Part shown: positions 17,627 through 26,309 of the stretch, piece after piece
Layout: each line of letters starts with the position of its first letter
Position numbering within the stretch: position 1 is the stretch's first letter
Assembly (NCBI RefSeq): GCF_014651375.1
Contig: NZ_BMWT01000011.1
Span: 1 to 64,000, forward strand
Length of the DNA: 64,000 nt
Direction of reading: 5' to 3'
Origin: Tateyamaria omphalii
Lineage (GTDB): Bacteria; Pseudomonadota; Alphaproteobacteria; Rhodobacterales; Rhodobacteraceae
Made by a program: the position numbers and the translations under genes
The notes under the pieces: generated by a model
Seen by the model: the letters and a program-made list of their open reading frames with translations, nothing else
The model's database searches: none
What the model was told of the DNA's origin: nothing

Positions 17627-18916
17627 ATGAAAATTACTAGAGTTGCAGCCTTGGCTGTTATCGCGGCGTCGTTGTCCATCGGTCTGAGTCATGCCCAGTC
17701 CTTGCGAAACGCGCAGACGCCGGCTGAGTTTCCGCCGGCGTCCTTCAACGGCACGCAATATGTCGACAGCGAGGGCTGCGTCTTTGTCCGGGCGGGCATT
17801 GATGGCAACGTGACCTGGGTGCCTCGGGTCAACCGGCAGCGACAGTTGATTTGCGGACAGACACCGAGCCTGTCTGCCGAGGCGGCTGCAGAAGCACGCA
17901 TCACACCGAACCAATCGGCACGGGCAACGCCTGAGCAGATCACCATTGCGCCATCCTCAACCACGACGACTTCCACTACACAACCGACACCGGCGCCGCG
18001 CCCAACCGTTCGGACAACGCAAGCGGCGCCCACGCCGCCGCCGCAACCTGCGCCGCGTGTGATCGTGCGGCGATCTGTACCCGCGACGACGGCGCCTCGA
18101 CCGGTTGTTACACGCCCTGCCCCACCCGCACGCACGCAAGTCCCGGTGACCCAAAGGACAGTGACGTCGGCTACGCAGCCGAAACCGGCGCCGGTCACGA
18201 CCATCCGCAGAGCGCCCGCTGCTACCGTGAGGGCATCCGTGCAGCCCAGATCAGTGGACCCGGCAACACGCGTTGTGCCCCGCCACGTCTATGACAATCG
18301 GATTGCACAGCCCTCCGCACCTGTTCCTGAAGGCTACGAGCGGGTCTGGGAGGATGATCGGCTGAATCGGAGACGTGCCGAGCAATCGTTGAATGGCATT
18401 GCGCAGACGCGCCTTGCTTGGACACGCACCGTGCCACGTCGGCTGATTGACCGCCGCACGGGCCGTGATGTTACTGCGACCGTACCTCTTGTGTACCCGT
18501 ATGTCGACGTCGCAACCCAAGAGCGCGACCTTGGCACCGTGACCCTCGTGCGGCGGGATGATGGGCAACTGATGAAACGCGTGCAGCGCAAGGCACGCAG
18601 CAAGGCACGGCAACCCGTTGTTTCATCGCGATCCGCAGAAAAACCAATTGTAAAGACTGCTGCACGAGCGGCGCCGGCAAAAGTGGGTCAGGGCCGCTAT
18701 GTTCAGGTTGGTGCGTACAGCCTGCCTGCGAATGCAAAAGCCGCAGCTCAGCGCATTGCACGGTCCGGGCTGCCGGCACGGATGGGCACCTTCAAGCGCG
18801 GCGGTAAAACGTATCAGATTGTGATGGCAGGTCCCTTCGCATCATCTGCCGAGTTGTCCAATGGACTGGCGCGCAGCCGTGCACTGGGCTTTTCCGATGC
18901 GTTTGTCCGGAAGTAG
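17627..18916 (+). CDS. Secreted SPOR-domain protein
   Basis: 429 residues: signal peptide MKITRVAALAVIAASL...SHAQ, a short N-terminal region with two Cys (about 40-75), a long Pro/Thr/Arg-rich linker (about 95-220), a middle region that includes L-x-x-R-x-Y-P-Y-V-D-V, and a C-terminal SPOR domain (about 345-429: G-R-Y-V-Q-V-G-A-Y and Y-Q-I-V-M-A-G-P-F). SPOR domains bind denuded peptidoglycan glycans at division sites, so a periplasmic cell-wall or septal role is likely. The ATG at 17627 is chosen over an in-frame GTG at 17615 because the GGGGG site lies between them. Confidence 0.92.
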   Translation: MKITRVAALAVIAASLSIGLSHAQSLRNAQTPAEFPPASFNGTQYVDSEGCVFVRAGIDGNVTWVPRVNRQRQLICGQTPSLSAEAAAEARITPNQSARATPEQITIAPSSTTTTSTTQPTPAPRPTVRTTQAAPTPPPQPAPRVIVRRSVPATTAPRPVVTRPAPPARTQVPVTQRTVTSATQPKPAPVTTIRRAPAATVRASVQPRSVDPATRVVPRHVYDNRIAQPSAPVPEGYERVWEDDRLNRRRAEQSLNGIAQTRLAWTRTVPRRLIDRRTGRDVTATVPLVYPYVDVATQERDLGTVTLVRRDDGQLMKRVQRKARSKARQPVVSSRSAEKPIVKTAARAAPAKVGQGRYVQVGAYSLPANAKAAAQRIARSGLPARMGTFKRGGKTYQIVMAGPFASSAELSNGLARSRALGFSDAFVRK

Positions 18917-18919
18917 ACT

Positions 18920-19936
18920 TCAGTTTTCGCAGATCGCCTGAAGCTGAAGCCAATCCCGGTCTTTCATGATTGGCGTTGGGTCTTGGCCCGCCATGGGGTC
19001 CGCTTCGATCAGCTGCAGGGTTGCCTCGCCCGAGATGTCGCGGGCGCGCGCATAAGGTGTACTGCGGACCCCTGCTGCTGCAAAGGCAGGCAGCAAGGTT
19101 TCAGCCGGAAGTTCGACCGCGGCTTGGGCCAATTGATCCTCGGCAAATGCTTCAAGCACGCGTGGTGGAAGCGACCCCGTTGTCAACAGGGTGCCTGTCG
19201 CGCGCGGGCCCGCATGTTCCAACAAGGCGCGCAGCGGCGGTTGCCCGGCACTGCGGGTCTGTTCCACAAGGATGTAGCCCGCCGCCACGTCCGGTTCTTC
19301 ATAGTCTTCGACCAAGTTCCGGTTCACGAGGATAGTGCCACCGGGCAAGGCCAGCGCTTCTCGAACGCCGGTGGAAAGCACCACGACACGCGCCACGCCC
19401 GTGCGCCCAGCCAGAGCGACAAGCCCTGGCCGGGCCTCAACAGTGCTGCACGGCTGGCCCGAAACCCGTTCGATTTGCGCCAGCAATGCCGCGCCAATTT
19501 CGGCTTCCTTCACATGCGGAACAACCCGCATTGCATGATCGACAAGTGCACCGGGCAACCAGAAAACCAAAATAATAGCCACTGCCGATGCCGACAGCCC
19601 CATCCCAAACCACCGCAGTCGTCCCTGCTTGGGCCGGGCGCGGGCGACAGCGCGGCGCAACGTATCGATTGCCTCGATCATCGCGGCCTCGTCCGACGCC
19701 AATTCCAGAACTTCGTCAGGGTCCCCATCCGGATGAAATGCAACGCTTCCGTTGCCAGAAGCAGGTGCTTTTTCGACCGCGGCCAACGACCAGTGCGTGA
19801 TGGCCCGATCGTTCAGATCGGAGATGATCAGCGTGGCGTCCCCAATAGACACGATAACCTCGCGCCGTTGTGCATCCGCAGTGTCGCGCCACAGGCCCGT
19901 TGCTTCAAGCCGATCATATTTTCTGAGTGCTGTCAT
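18920..19936 (-). CDS. Membrane protein with a degenerate M48-peptidase-like domain
   Basis: 338 residues starting MTALRKYDRLEA. The N-terminal 100 residues resemble a small beta-rich domain, then a hydrophobic helix (about 110-132) and a C-terminal periplasmic region. That region has L-P-G-G-T-I-L-V-N-R-N-L-V-E (about 197-210) followed by D-V-A-A-G-Y-I-L-V-E-Q-T-R. This parallels the M48 pattern P-G-G-x-V-x-V-x-x-G-L-L ... H-E-x-x-H, but the zinc motif reads V-E-Q-T-R (224-228) and would not bind zinc. The gene converges on the SPOR gene with a three-base gap. The homology is my reading of a weak pattern; the function is unknown. Confidence 0.75.
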   Translation of the reverse strand: MTALRKYDRLEATGLWRDTADAQRREVIVSIGDATLIISDLNDRAITHWSLAAVEKAPASGNGSVAFHPDGDPDEVLELASDEAAMIEAIDTLRRAVARARPKQGRLRWFGMGLSASAVAIILVFWLPGALVDHAMRVVPHVKEAEIGAALLAQIERVSGQPCSTVEARPGLVALAGRTGVARVVVLSTGVREALALPGGTILVNRNLVEDYEEPDVAAGYILVEQTRSAGQPPLRALLEHAGPRATGTLLTTGSLPPRVLEAFAEDQLAQAAVELPAETLLPAFAAAGVRSTPYARARDISGEATLQLIEADPMAGQDPTPIMKDRDWLQLQAICEN

Positions 19937-20105
19937 ACCTGTACTTTGGCGGGCGGGTTCGTTGCCTCTGTCTTTGACCGTCAGGATAGCAGAGCCGCAC
20001 CCAAGCGCCAAGCGATCACAAAACCGTCGAAACCAAAAGCGTGATTTGACCGGGTTGAACACAAGTGTCAACCTGTCCTTACAGTTGAACAGGAAAGGCC
20101 GTATC

Positions 20106-20570
20106 ATGCGATCACTCATTCTGAGCGCGCTTGCTGCGATGAGCCTGCCGCTGGCGGGACATGCTGCGGAAGGCACACGTATTCAGGTGACTGGAGAGAT
20201 TATTGACACCTGGTGTTATTACTCGGGCGTTATGGGCAGTCCCGATGCGGTGGTGGGGTCGGCACACCATACCTGCGCGTTGTGGTGCAGTGCGGGCGGT
20301 ATCCCCGTTGGCCTGCTCGCTGAGGACGGCACCGTATACATGGTACTCAAGGTGGGTGAGGATGATCAGACAGCTGGTGGTGACACCGCGCTCAAACTGG
20401 CGGCACATACAGTCGAGGCCGACGGCATGCTCTATGAGCGTGATGGCCTGAACTACCTTGTCGTGTCTGACGTGGTGTCCGACCTCGATATCACCAACCA
20501 GAACCACGACGACTATGGCAACGTGCCGCCTTTCTCGATCCCGAAATCCGCCCGGCCACAAGGAGACTGA
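20106..20570 (+). CDS. Periplasmic Cys/His-motif protein (unit with SCO1)
   Basis: 154 residues with signal peptide MRSLILSALAAMSLPLAGHA. The mature part has a striking D-T-W-C37-Y ... H54-H55-T-C57-A-L-W-C61 pattern, then G-I-P-V-G-L-L-x-x-D-G-T-V-Y and a beta-rich tail. The layout suggests an OB-like barrel with a metal or redox site; I recognise no named family. AGGAAAGG precedes the ATG. The next gene starts two bases after its stop and is related to it (see findings), and the third gene is SCO1-like, so a role in periplasmic copper or thiol handling is inferred. Confidence 0.8.
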   Translation: MRSLILSALAAMSLPLAGHAAEGTRIQVTGEIIDTWCYYSGVMGSPDAVVGSAHHTCALWCSAGGIPVGLLAEDGTVYMVLKVGEDDQTAGGDTALKLAAHTVEADGMLYERDGLNYLVVSDVVSDLDITNQNHDDYGNVPPFSIPKSARPQGD

Positions 20571-20572
20571 TC

Positions 20573-21139
20573 ATGCTGAAACAGCTTACAGCCGCACTGG
20601 CATTGATGGCGTCTCCGCTCGTTGCACAAGACTTCTCCGAAGGATCCGAAGCACGTAGTTGGAATTTGTATGCCGAGGTTCCGGCCAAGTTCGAGGCCAC
20701 AGTCGTTGACCTGTTGTGCACCTTCACGGGCGATTGCCCGGCCGACTGTGGCGCTGGCAAGCGCCAGCTTGGTCTGTTGCGCACCGCCGATGACACGCTG
20801 ATCCTACCGATGAAGAACAGCCAGCCGGCCTTTACCGGCGCGGCGGTCGAATTGCAGCCCTTTTGCAACCAGACCATCACCGTCGACGGGCTGATGATTG
20901 ATGACCCCGAGCTTGGGGCCAACAATGTCTATCTGGTGCAAACCATTGTGCCACCGGGTAGTGGCGACAAGATCAAGGCGAACAAGTGGACCAAGAACTG
21001 GGCCGCTGAACATCCCGAAGCCAAAGGTAAAGGTCCGTGGTTCCGCCGTGATCCCGGCGTCAAGGCGATTATCGCTGAGGAAGGTTATCTGGGTCTGGGA
21101 CTTGAGGTCGACGGGGCCTGGATTGCGGAGAACTTCTGA
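20573..21139 (+). CDS. Periplasmic Cys-motif protein, paralogue of its upstream neighbour
   Basis: 188 residues with signal peptide MLKQLTAALALMASPLVAQ. It contains V-V-D-L-L-C49 ... C55-P-A-D-C59-G ... L-G-L-L-R-T-A-D-D-T-L and a fourth Cys98. The order of strands and Cys positions matches the preceding protein (I-I-D-T-W-C ... C ... C ... V-G-L-L-x-x-D-G-T), which points to a duplication. The C-terminal part (G-P-W-F-R-R-D-P-G-V-K-A-I-I-A-E-E-G-Y) is extra. It is co-transcribed with the upstream gene and the SCO1 gene. Function unknown; a metal-binding or thiol role is inferred. Confidence 0.78.
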   Translation: MLKQLTAALALMASPLVAQDFSEGSEARSWNLYAEVPAKFEATVVDLLCTFTGDCPADCGAGKRQLGLLRTADDTLILPMKNSQPAFTGAAVELQPFCNQTITVDGLMIDDPELGANNVYLVQTIVPPGSGDKIKANKWTKNWAAEHPEAKGKGPWFRRDPGVKAIIAEEGYLGLGLEVDGAWIAENF

Positions 21140-21143
21140 GGTG

Positions 21144-21704
21144 ATGCGCGCTGTTTTGATGGCCTTGGCGCTTGTGGCGGGGATGCCCGCCGCAGGCCAA
21201 AGCCCGTTTCCGGTGGATATTGGTGGACCTTACGCACTGTTGGATCAGAACGGTCAAACGCGCACGCAGGCTGATCCGGACGGCAAACATCAGCTGCTGT
21301 TTTTTGGCTATGCCAATTGCCTGAACATCTGTTCCGCTGCCCTGCCGTTGATGGCGCAGGTGGTGGATGAGTTGGCCGCCGACGGGATCGATGTGACACC
21401 GGTGATGATCACGGTCGCGCCGGATCAGGATCAGGTCGATACGATGGGCGCGCCGCTGGCGGAGATCCATCCGGATTTCGTCGGGCTGACGGGTGAAGAG
21501 GATGCCTTACAGGTGGCCTACGATGCCTTCAAAGTCGAGATCGAGCCGCTGTTCCAGGACCCGGAATACGGCTGGATCTACTCTCATGGCAGTTTCGTGC
21601 ACCTTCTGGATGGCGATGGTGAGCTGTTGACCCTGTTGCCGCCCATTCTGGACGTGGCGCAGGCCACCAAGATCGCCAGAGGCTACATCACGCCACAGGG
21701 CTGA
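21144..21704 (+). CDS. SCO1/SenC-family copper chaperone
   Basis: 186 residues with a signal peptide and a thioredoxin-like fold. The copper motif C59-L-N-I-C63 and the distal H148 (Y-S-H-G-S-F) are present, as in SCO proteins that deliver copper to the CuA site of cytochrome oxidase. It begins four bases after the previous stop; an in-frame GTG at 21141 is an alternative start. Together with the two Cys-rich periplasmic proteins upstream it suggests a copper-delivery or redox unit rather than the usual cox operon, of which no other member is nearby. Confidence 0.9.
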   Translation: MRAVLMALALVAGMPAAGQSPFPVDIGGPYALLDQNGQTRTQADPDGKHQLLFFGYANCLNICSAALPLMAQVVDELAADGIDVTPVMITVAPDQDQVDTMGAPLAEIHPDFVGLTGEEDALQVAYDAFKVEIEPLFQDPEYGWIYSHGSFVHLLDGDGELLTLLPPILDVAQATKIARGYITPQG

Positions 21705-22466
21705 TCAGTTGAACTGTTCGGAAATGAGCCGCTCTTCGAGCCCATGACCGGGGTCGAAGAGGATGCGGTGCACGACGGACGGCTCCGACTGGATTTCCAC
21801 GGCGGCAATGTCGCGGAAAGACCGCGAATCCGCTTCGGCCATGACCGGACGTTTGTCGCCCTCCAGCACATCAATTCTGACCTTGGCTGTTTTTGGCAAC
21901 AATGCACCCCGCCAGCGGCGTGGGCGGAACGCGGCAACAGCGGTCAGTGCCAGCACGTCCGATCCGATGGGCAAGACAGGACCGTGTGCAGAATAGTTGT
22001 AGGCCGTTGAGCCAGCGGGCGTGGACACCAGCGCACCATCGCACACCAGTTCGTCCATGCGCAGGCGGCCATCCACGGTGATCCGCAGTTTGGCGGCCTG
22101 TGGGCCCGCGCGCAGCAAGGACACCTCGTTAATGGCAAGCGCATGATGGCTTTTGCCCGCGGTATCCAGTGCCGTCATGGACAGCGGGTTCAATTCCGCC
22201 TCTTCGGCGGCTTCGAGGCGTGCTTCCAAATCGGCCTCGCCATATTCGTTCATCAGAAAGCCGATTGTCCCGCGGTTCATTCCGTAAACGGGCACGTTCA
22301 AATGCTGTGACGCATGCAGGGTCTGCAACATGAACCCATCGCCGCCCAGTGCGACGATGACGTCGGCGGTTTTGGTAGGCACGTCGCCATAACGCCCGAT
22401 CAATGTCGCCCGCGCTGTTTGCGCAACCGGCGCGCGGCTGGCCGCAAAGGCGATCTTGAGAGGCAT
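21705..22466 (-). CDS. nadK: NAD kinase
   Basis: 253-residue ATP-NAD kinase that makes NADP. The catalytic G41-G-D-G motif, the N-E segment (A-I-N-E-V-S) and the S-T-P-A-G-S-T-A-Y glycine/serine loop are all present. The length is at the short end of the family, which is usual for alphaproteobacteria. It converges on the SCO1 gene with no gap between the stops. Confidence 0.96.
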   Translation of the reverse strand: MPLKIAFAASRAPVAQTARATLIGRYGDVPTKTADVIVALGGDGFMLQTLHASQHLNVPVYGMNRGTIGFLMNEYGEADLEARLEAAEEAELNPLSMTALDTAGKSHHALAINEVSLLRAGPQAAKLRITVDGRLRMDELVCDGALVSTPAGSTAYNYSAHGPVLPIGSDVLALTAVAAFRPRRWRGALLPKTAKVRIDVLEGDKRPVMAEADSRSFRDIAAVEIQSEPSVVHRILFDPGHGLEERLISEQFN

Positions 22467-22575
22467 CGGTGTTTCCTATGGCATTCGTTCTGTGCCGAAA
22501 GAACCATATCTTTTCGCCCCTTACCAGCACCCAGCGCGCTTTGTCGCTGGTGATGCACGATTGGTCGGGATACAT

Positions 22576-22611
22576 CCTTTGCTCAAAGGTCCGGTTTCCG
22601 ATAGGAAACGG
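22576..22611 (+). promoter_or_regulatory. Two adjacent hairpins in the leader of glyA
   Basis: CCTTT-GCTC-AAAGG (22576-22589) is followed one base later by CCGGTTTCC-GATA-GGAAACGG (22591-22611), an eight-pair stem with one bulged G. They end 37 bases before the glyA ATG. I know of no riboswitch class with this form; the structures are seen, a regulatory role is inferred. Confidence 0.35.
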
Positions 22612-22648
22612 CAAATCAAATCGACTCAGTCCACGCAGGAGAGTTCCC

Positions 22649-23944
22649 ATGAATGCGCCCCACCGCACAGATGGTTTTTTCACCCAGAGCCTTGCCGATC
22701 GTGACCCCGAGCTGTTCGGCTCAGTCCGTGACGAGCTGGGCCGCCAGCGGGACGAGATCGAGCTGATCGCGTCAGAGAACATCGTGTCCGCCGCTGTGCT
22801 TGAAGCGCAGGGTTCGGTAATGACCAATAAATACGCCGAGGGTTATCCGGGACGCCGCTACTATGGTGGGTGCCAGTTTGTCGACGTGGCCGAGAACCTG
22901 GCGATCGAGCGTGCCTGCAAGCTGTTTGATTGTGGCTTTGCGAATGTGCAGCCAAACTCGGGCTCGCAGGCGAACCAGGGCGTGTTCCAGGCGCTGCTGC
23001 AGCCTGGCGATACGATCCTTGGTATGTCGCTGGATGCTGGCGGCCACCTGACGCACGGTGCGCGCCCCAACCAGTCGGGCAAGTGGTTCAACGCCGTTCA
23101 GTACGGTGTGCGCCGCGACACACTGGACATCGACTATGACCAGATCGAAGCGCTGGCGCTTGAACACAAGCCGCAGATGATCATCGCCGGTGGTTCGGCC
23201 ATTCCGCGCGTGATCGACTTTGCACGCATTCGCGAGATTGCAGACAAGGTCGGCGCCTATGTGCTGGCCGATGTCGCGCACTTCGCCGGTCTGATCGCCG
23301 CAGGCGAATACCCCTCGCCCTTCCCGCACGTTCATGTGGCAACGACCACCACGCACAAAACCCTGCGCGGCCCGCGCGGTGGCATGATCCTGACCAATGA
23401 CGAGGCGCTGGCCAAGAAGTTCAACTCGGCCATCTTCCCCGGCATCCAGGGTGGCCCGCTGATGCACGTCATCGCTGCCAAGGCGGTTGCGTTCGGAGAG
23501 GCGCTGGACCCGTCCTTCAAAACCTACCAGCAACAGGTGATCAAGAACGCGCAGGCGCTTGCCGATCAACTGCACAAGGGCGGGCTGGATACCGTCACCC
23601 ACGGCACCGACACCCATGTGATGCTGGTGGACCTGCGGCCCAAGGGCGTGAAGGGCAACGCAACCGAGAAGGCCTTGGGCCGGGCGCATATTACCTGCAA
23701 CAAGAACGGTGTGCCCTTTGATGACGAAAAGCCGACAATCACGTCCGGCATCCGCCTCGGGTCCCCCGCTGGCACAACGCGCGGATTTGGAGAAACCGAG
23801 TTCCGCCAGATCGGTGATTGGATCATCGAGGTTGTTGATGGGCTGGCTGCAAATGGCGAGGACGGCAACGCCGCTGTTGAGGCCAAGGTAAAAGCGGAAG
23901 TGGCCGCGCTGTGCGCCCGCTTCCCACTTTATCCGAACCTGTAA
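22649..23944 (+). CDS. glyA: Serine hydroxymethyltransferase
   Basis: 431-residue PLP enzyme that interconverts serine and glycine with tetrahydrofolate, supplying one-carbon units. It has the E-L-I-A-S-E-N substrate segment, [18 protein letters not shown] and the PLP lysine in T-T-T-T-H-K237-[14 protein letters not shown] lies before the ATG; a long open frame further upstream covers the leader hairpins and is not coding. It is followed by a strong terminator. Confidence 0.98.
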   Translation: MNAPHRTDGFFTQSLADRDPELFGSVRDELGRQRDEIELIASENIVSAAVLEAQGSVMTNKYAEGYPGRRYYGGCQFVDVAENLAIERACKLFDCGFANVQPNSGSQANQGVFQALLQPGDTILGMSLDAGGHLTHGARPNQSGKWFNAVQYGVRRDTLDIDYDQIEALALEHKPQMIIAGGSAIPRVIDFARIREIADKVGAYVLADVAHFAGLIAAGEYPSPFPHVHVATTTTHKTLRGPRGGMILTNDEALAKKFNSAIFPGIQGGPLMHVIAAKAVAFGEALDPSFKTYQQQVIKNAQALADQLHKGGLDTVTHGTDTHVMLVDLRPKGVKGNATEKALGRAHITCNKNGVPFDDEKPTITSGIRLGSPAGTTRGFGETEFRQIGDWIIEVVDGLAANGEDGNAAVEAKVKAEVAALCARFPLYPNL

Positions 23945-23952
23945 ATCGCACC

Positions 23953-23978
23953 GCCCCCTGCATCGCGCGGGGGGCTTT
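23953..23978. terminator. Terminator between glyA and bciA
   Basis: GCCCCC (23953-23958) pairs with GGGGGC (23970-23975) around an 11-base loop, followed by TTT on the plus strand. It sits between the stops of the two converging genes and may serve both. Confidence 0.7.
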
Positions 23979-24982
23979 CAAAACACGCTGTGCTCACCAC
24001 GCTCGACTGTTGTGTCGCCGTTGATGACGGCGGCGTAGTAGTCAAACAGCGTGTCGTGACCGGTTGACGGTGTCGCATCACGATCGTAGCGGCCCGTTTC
24101 CGGATCAAGTACAAGCATCGACTCCGTCGCATAGTACAAGCCGATCCGGGCAAACTCGGCCTTTGCAGACAGCGGTGGCAAGACGCGGCTTGCGGCGCCC
24201 AACGCGCCGACAATACCACGCATCATACCAACCGGGACATGTTTGAAACTGGGCCTGCGCCCCAGCAACGAGAACAGGTGTTCCCCTTGTGCGCGCGGGG
24301 TCAAGGCAGGTCCAGGCCCACCAATGGGCAGGATACGGTTCTGTAGCATCGGGTCAGCGAGGCACGATGCCAGGTATTCCCCCAGATCCCGGTCACTGAT
24401 TGCCGTACAGGCCGTCAATTCACCGTCGCCGAACAGTAGGTACGGCTTGCCCCTTTGCACCCGCGCGATCTGACCGGAAAGCGATTTGAAATAGGCCGTC
24501 GGACGCACAATCGAATAGGTCAGACCCGAGGCAACCAACGCCTGTTCCGCTGCCAGCTTGGCGTGTTGAAAGGCAAGGCGTGGCTTCTGCACGCAGATCG
24601 CCGACAGCAGCACGAAATTCGCAACCCCCGCCGCCTTTGCCGCGTTGATCGCACCTACTGTGGCGTGATGATCGATGGCCACGGCGTCATTGGGTGCACC
24701 GTTGCGCGACGCAAGACAGGAAATCACCGCATCGAATGAGGCATTGGCGAATACTGTACGGTACAAGCTGGTGGATTCGGTAACGTCTGCCTCGACAACC
24801 TCTGCGCCCGGCAGATTGATCTGTTGGTCCGGTGTGCCGGCCCCCGGGCGCGTGACGCAGGTAACGTCATACCCACGACGCACCAGCGCTGCCGTGGTCG
24901 CGCGCCCAATTGTGCCAGTCGCCCCCAGGACGAGGACGCGATCGGACCGCTTGGTCAAATCATGATTGTACTTCAAAGCCAT
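23978..24982 (-). CDS. bciA: Divinyl (proto)chlorophyllide 8-vinyl reductase, BciA type
   Basis: 334-residue atypical SDR with Rossmann motif G20-A-T-G-T-I-G. The stretch S-A-I-C-V-Q-K-P-x-L-A-F-Q-x-A-K-L followed by I-V-R-P-T-A-Y-F-K-S-L-S-G-Q and G-K-P-Y-L-L-F-G-D-G-E-L-T-A-C is close to BciA/DVR, the NADPH-dependent 8-vinyl reductase of chlorophyll and bacteriochlorophyll synthesis. The ATG at 24982 fits the family N-terminus. No other photosynthesis gene lies in the window. If the lineage lacks bacteriochlorophyll, a related NmrA-like function would be the alternative. Confidence 0.85.
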   Translation of the reverse strand: MALKYNHDLTKRSDRVLVLGATGTIGRATTAALVRRGYDVTCVTRPGAGTPDQQINLPGAEVVEADVTESTSLYRTVFANASFDAVISCLASRNGAPNDAVAIDHHATVGAINAAKAAGVANFVLLSAICVQKPRLAFQHAKLAAEQALVASGLTYSIVRPTAYFKSLSGQIARVQRGKPYLLFGDGELTACTAISDRDLGEYLASCLADPMLQNRILPIGGPGPALTPRAQGEHLFSLLGRRPSFKHVPVGMMRGIVGALGAASRVLPPLSAKAEFARIGLYYATESMLVLDPETGRYDRDATPSTGHDTLFDYYAAVINGDTTVERGEHSVF

Positions 24983-25028
24983 GACGGACAAAGCGTTGTC
25001 ACACCCAGTCGCAAACATCCAGCATCGA

Positions 25029-25403
25029 CTACAACTGCCCGGTCCACCACATCCAGACAATCACCGCCGTGAACACCAGCAGGACGTTGAACACCACGGC
25101 GGCTGCGATCCCCAGCCACATCCCCTTGCGACGGTCGGCCCGGTCTATCCCACTCAGAAAGGCGACAATCCGGTCCTCGGCCGACGACAGTGCTGCGCCA
25201 TCTACCTGGCGCATCAGGCGGGGGTTCCCTCCGAACGCTTGTGCCGCGACGATCTTGCGCGCCTCGGCGTGCAGACGTTTGGGCAATCGACGCCCTGTGC
25301 GGAGCAGGGCAGCCTCCAGCGACTTGGCGCGCACGCCAAATGCTGCGGTCAGTGCGTCCTGCACGCGGGCGGCGCGGGCCTGAATACTGTCTTGAGTTTC
25401 CAT
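25029..25403 (-). CDS. Small protein with one C-terminal membrane helix
   Basis: 124 residues: a basic, helical cytoplasmic part rich in Arg and Ala (about 1-92), then a hydrophobic helix (G-M-W-L-G-I-A-A-A-V-V-F-N-V-L-L-V-F) and a short W-M-W-W-T-G-Q-L tail. I recognise no characterised family. It ends 46 bases upstream of the bciA start on the same strand, so the two could share a transcript. Confidence 0.7.
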   Translation of the reverse strand: METQDSIQARAARVQDALTAAFGVRAKSLEAALLRTGRRLPKRLHAEARKIVAAQAFGGNPRLMRQVDGAALSSAEDRIVAFLSGIDRADRRKGMWLGIAAAVVFNVLLVFTAVIVWMWWTGQL

Positions 25404-25479
25404 ACCGTTTTCTAGCCTCGTGTCTCCGAGCGCTCAATCCCTCTGGTGGCGTCGGATCAATACGGTTAAGTCTGCCCTC

Positions 25480-26244
25480 ATGCTCAGCTATTCTGAACAC
25501 GGTAATTCCGATGGCACCCCCGTCCTGATCGCCCACGGTCTGTATGGATCGGGCCGCAATTGGGGGGTGATTGCAAAGCGACTGTCAGACACACGGCGCG
25601 TCATAGCAGTGGACATGCGCAACCACGGGCACAGCTTCTGGTCCGATGATCACAGCTATGCCGATATGGCGGGCGATCTGGCAGAGGTCATCGACACTCT
25701 GGGCGGTCCAATGGATGTCGTCGGGCATTCCATGGGAGGAAAAGCCGCAATGATGCTGGCGCTGACCCGCCCCGACACCGTTCGAAGGCTGGTGGTCGGC
25801 GACATTGCGCCTGTTGGCTATAGCCACAGCCAAATTCAGTTCATTGATGCGATGCGGGCGGTTGATCTGGCAAATGTCACAAGGCGGTCAGAGGCGAACG
25901 CCCAACTTGCGGACCAGGGAGTTGACCCCGCCCTGTGCAGCTTTCTGACTCAATCGCTGGATATTGCCGAAAAGCGGTGGCGTTTGAATCTGGATGCGTT
26001 GGCGAACAACATGCCTGCTATTCTTGATTTTCCCGAGATAGAGGCGGCGTTTTCTGGACCGTCTCTGTTCATTTATGGCGGCACAAGCGACTACGTTGCA
26101 CCAGAGTATCGTCCAACAATTCGCCACCATTTTCCAAGAACACGCTTTGTCAAAATTCCACGTGCCGGTCATTGGCTTCATGCCGATAGTCCTCGCGCAT
26201 TTGAAGGAACGGTACGTGCCTACCTGGATGCGGAAGCGCCCTAG
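25480..26244 (+). CDS. Alpha/beta-hydrolase, YbfF-like esterase
   Basis: 254 residues with a complete catalytic triad: H-G-L-Y-G-S-G oxyanion loop, nucleophile G-H-S84-M-G-G, Asp in G-G-T-S-D-Y and His in R-A-G-H-W-L-H-A-D. The D-M-R-N-H-G-x-S segment is typical of the YbfF/abhydrolase-11 esterases. The ATG at 25480 is preferred because the fold starts there; the upstream ribosome site is weak. It is divergent from the small membrane protein gene. Substrate unknown, likely a small acyl ester or acyl-CoA. Confidence 0.88.
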   Translation: MLSYSEHGNSDGTPVLIAHGLYGSGRNWGVIAKRLSDTRRVIAVDMRNHGHSFWSDDHSYADMAGDLAEVIDTLGGPMDVVGHSMGGKAAMMLALTRPDTVRRLVVGDIAPVGYSHSQIQFIDAMRAVDLANVTRRSEANAQLADQGVDPALCSFLTQSLDIAEKRWRLNLDALANNMPAILDFPEIEAAFSGPSLFIYGGTSDYVAPEYRPTIRHHFPRTRFVKIPRAGHWLHADSPRAFEGTVRAYLDAEAP

Positions 26245-26309
26245 CACTTGACGTAACCCCTGCTGTCACCCCAACTTTAATGTCGGAGTGTTTTTTGGGG
26301 AGTGCGATC

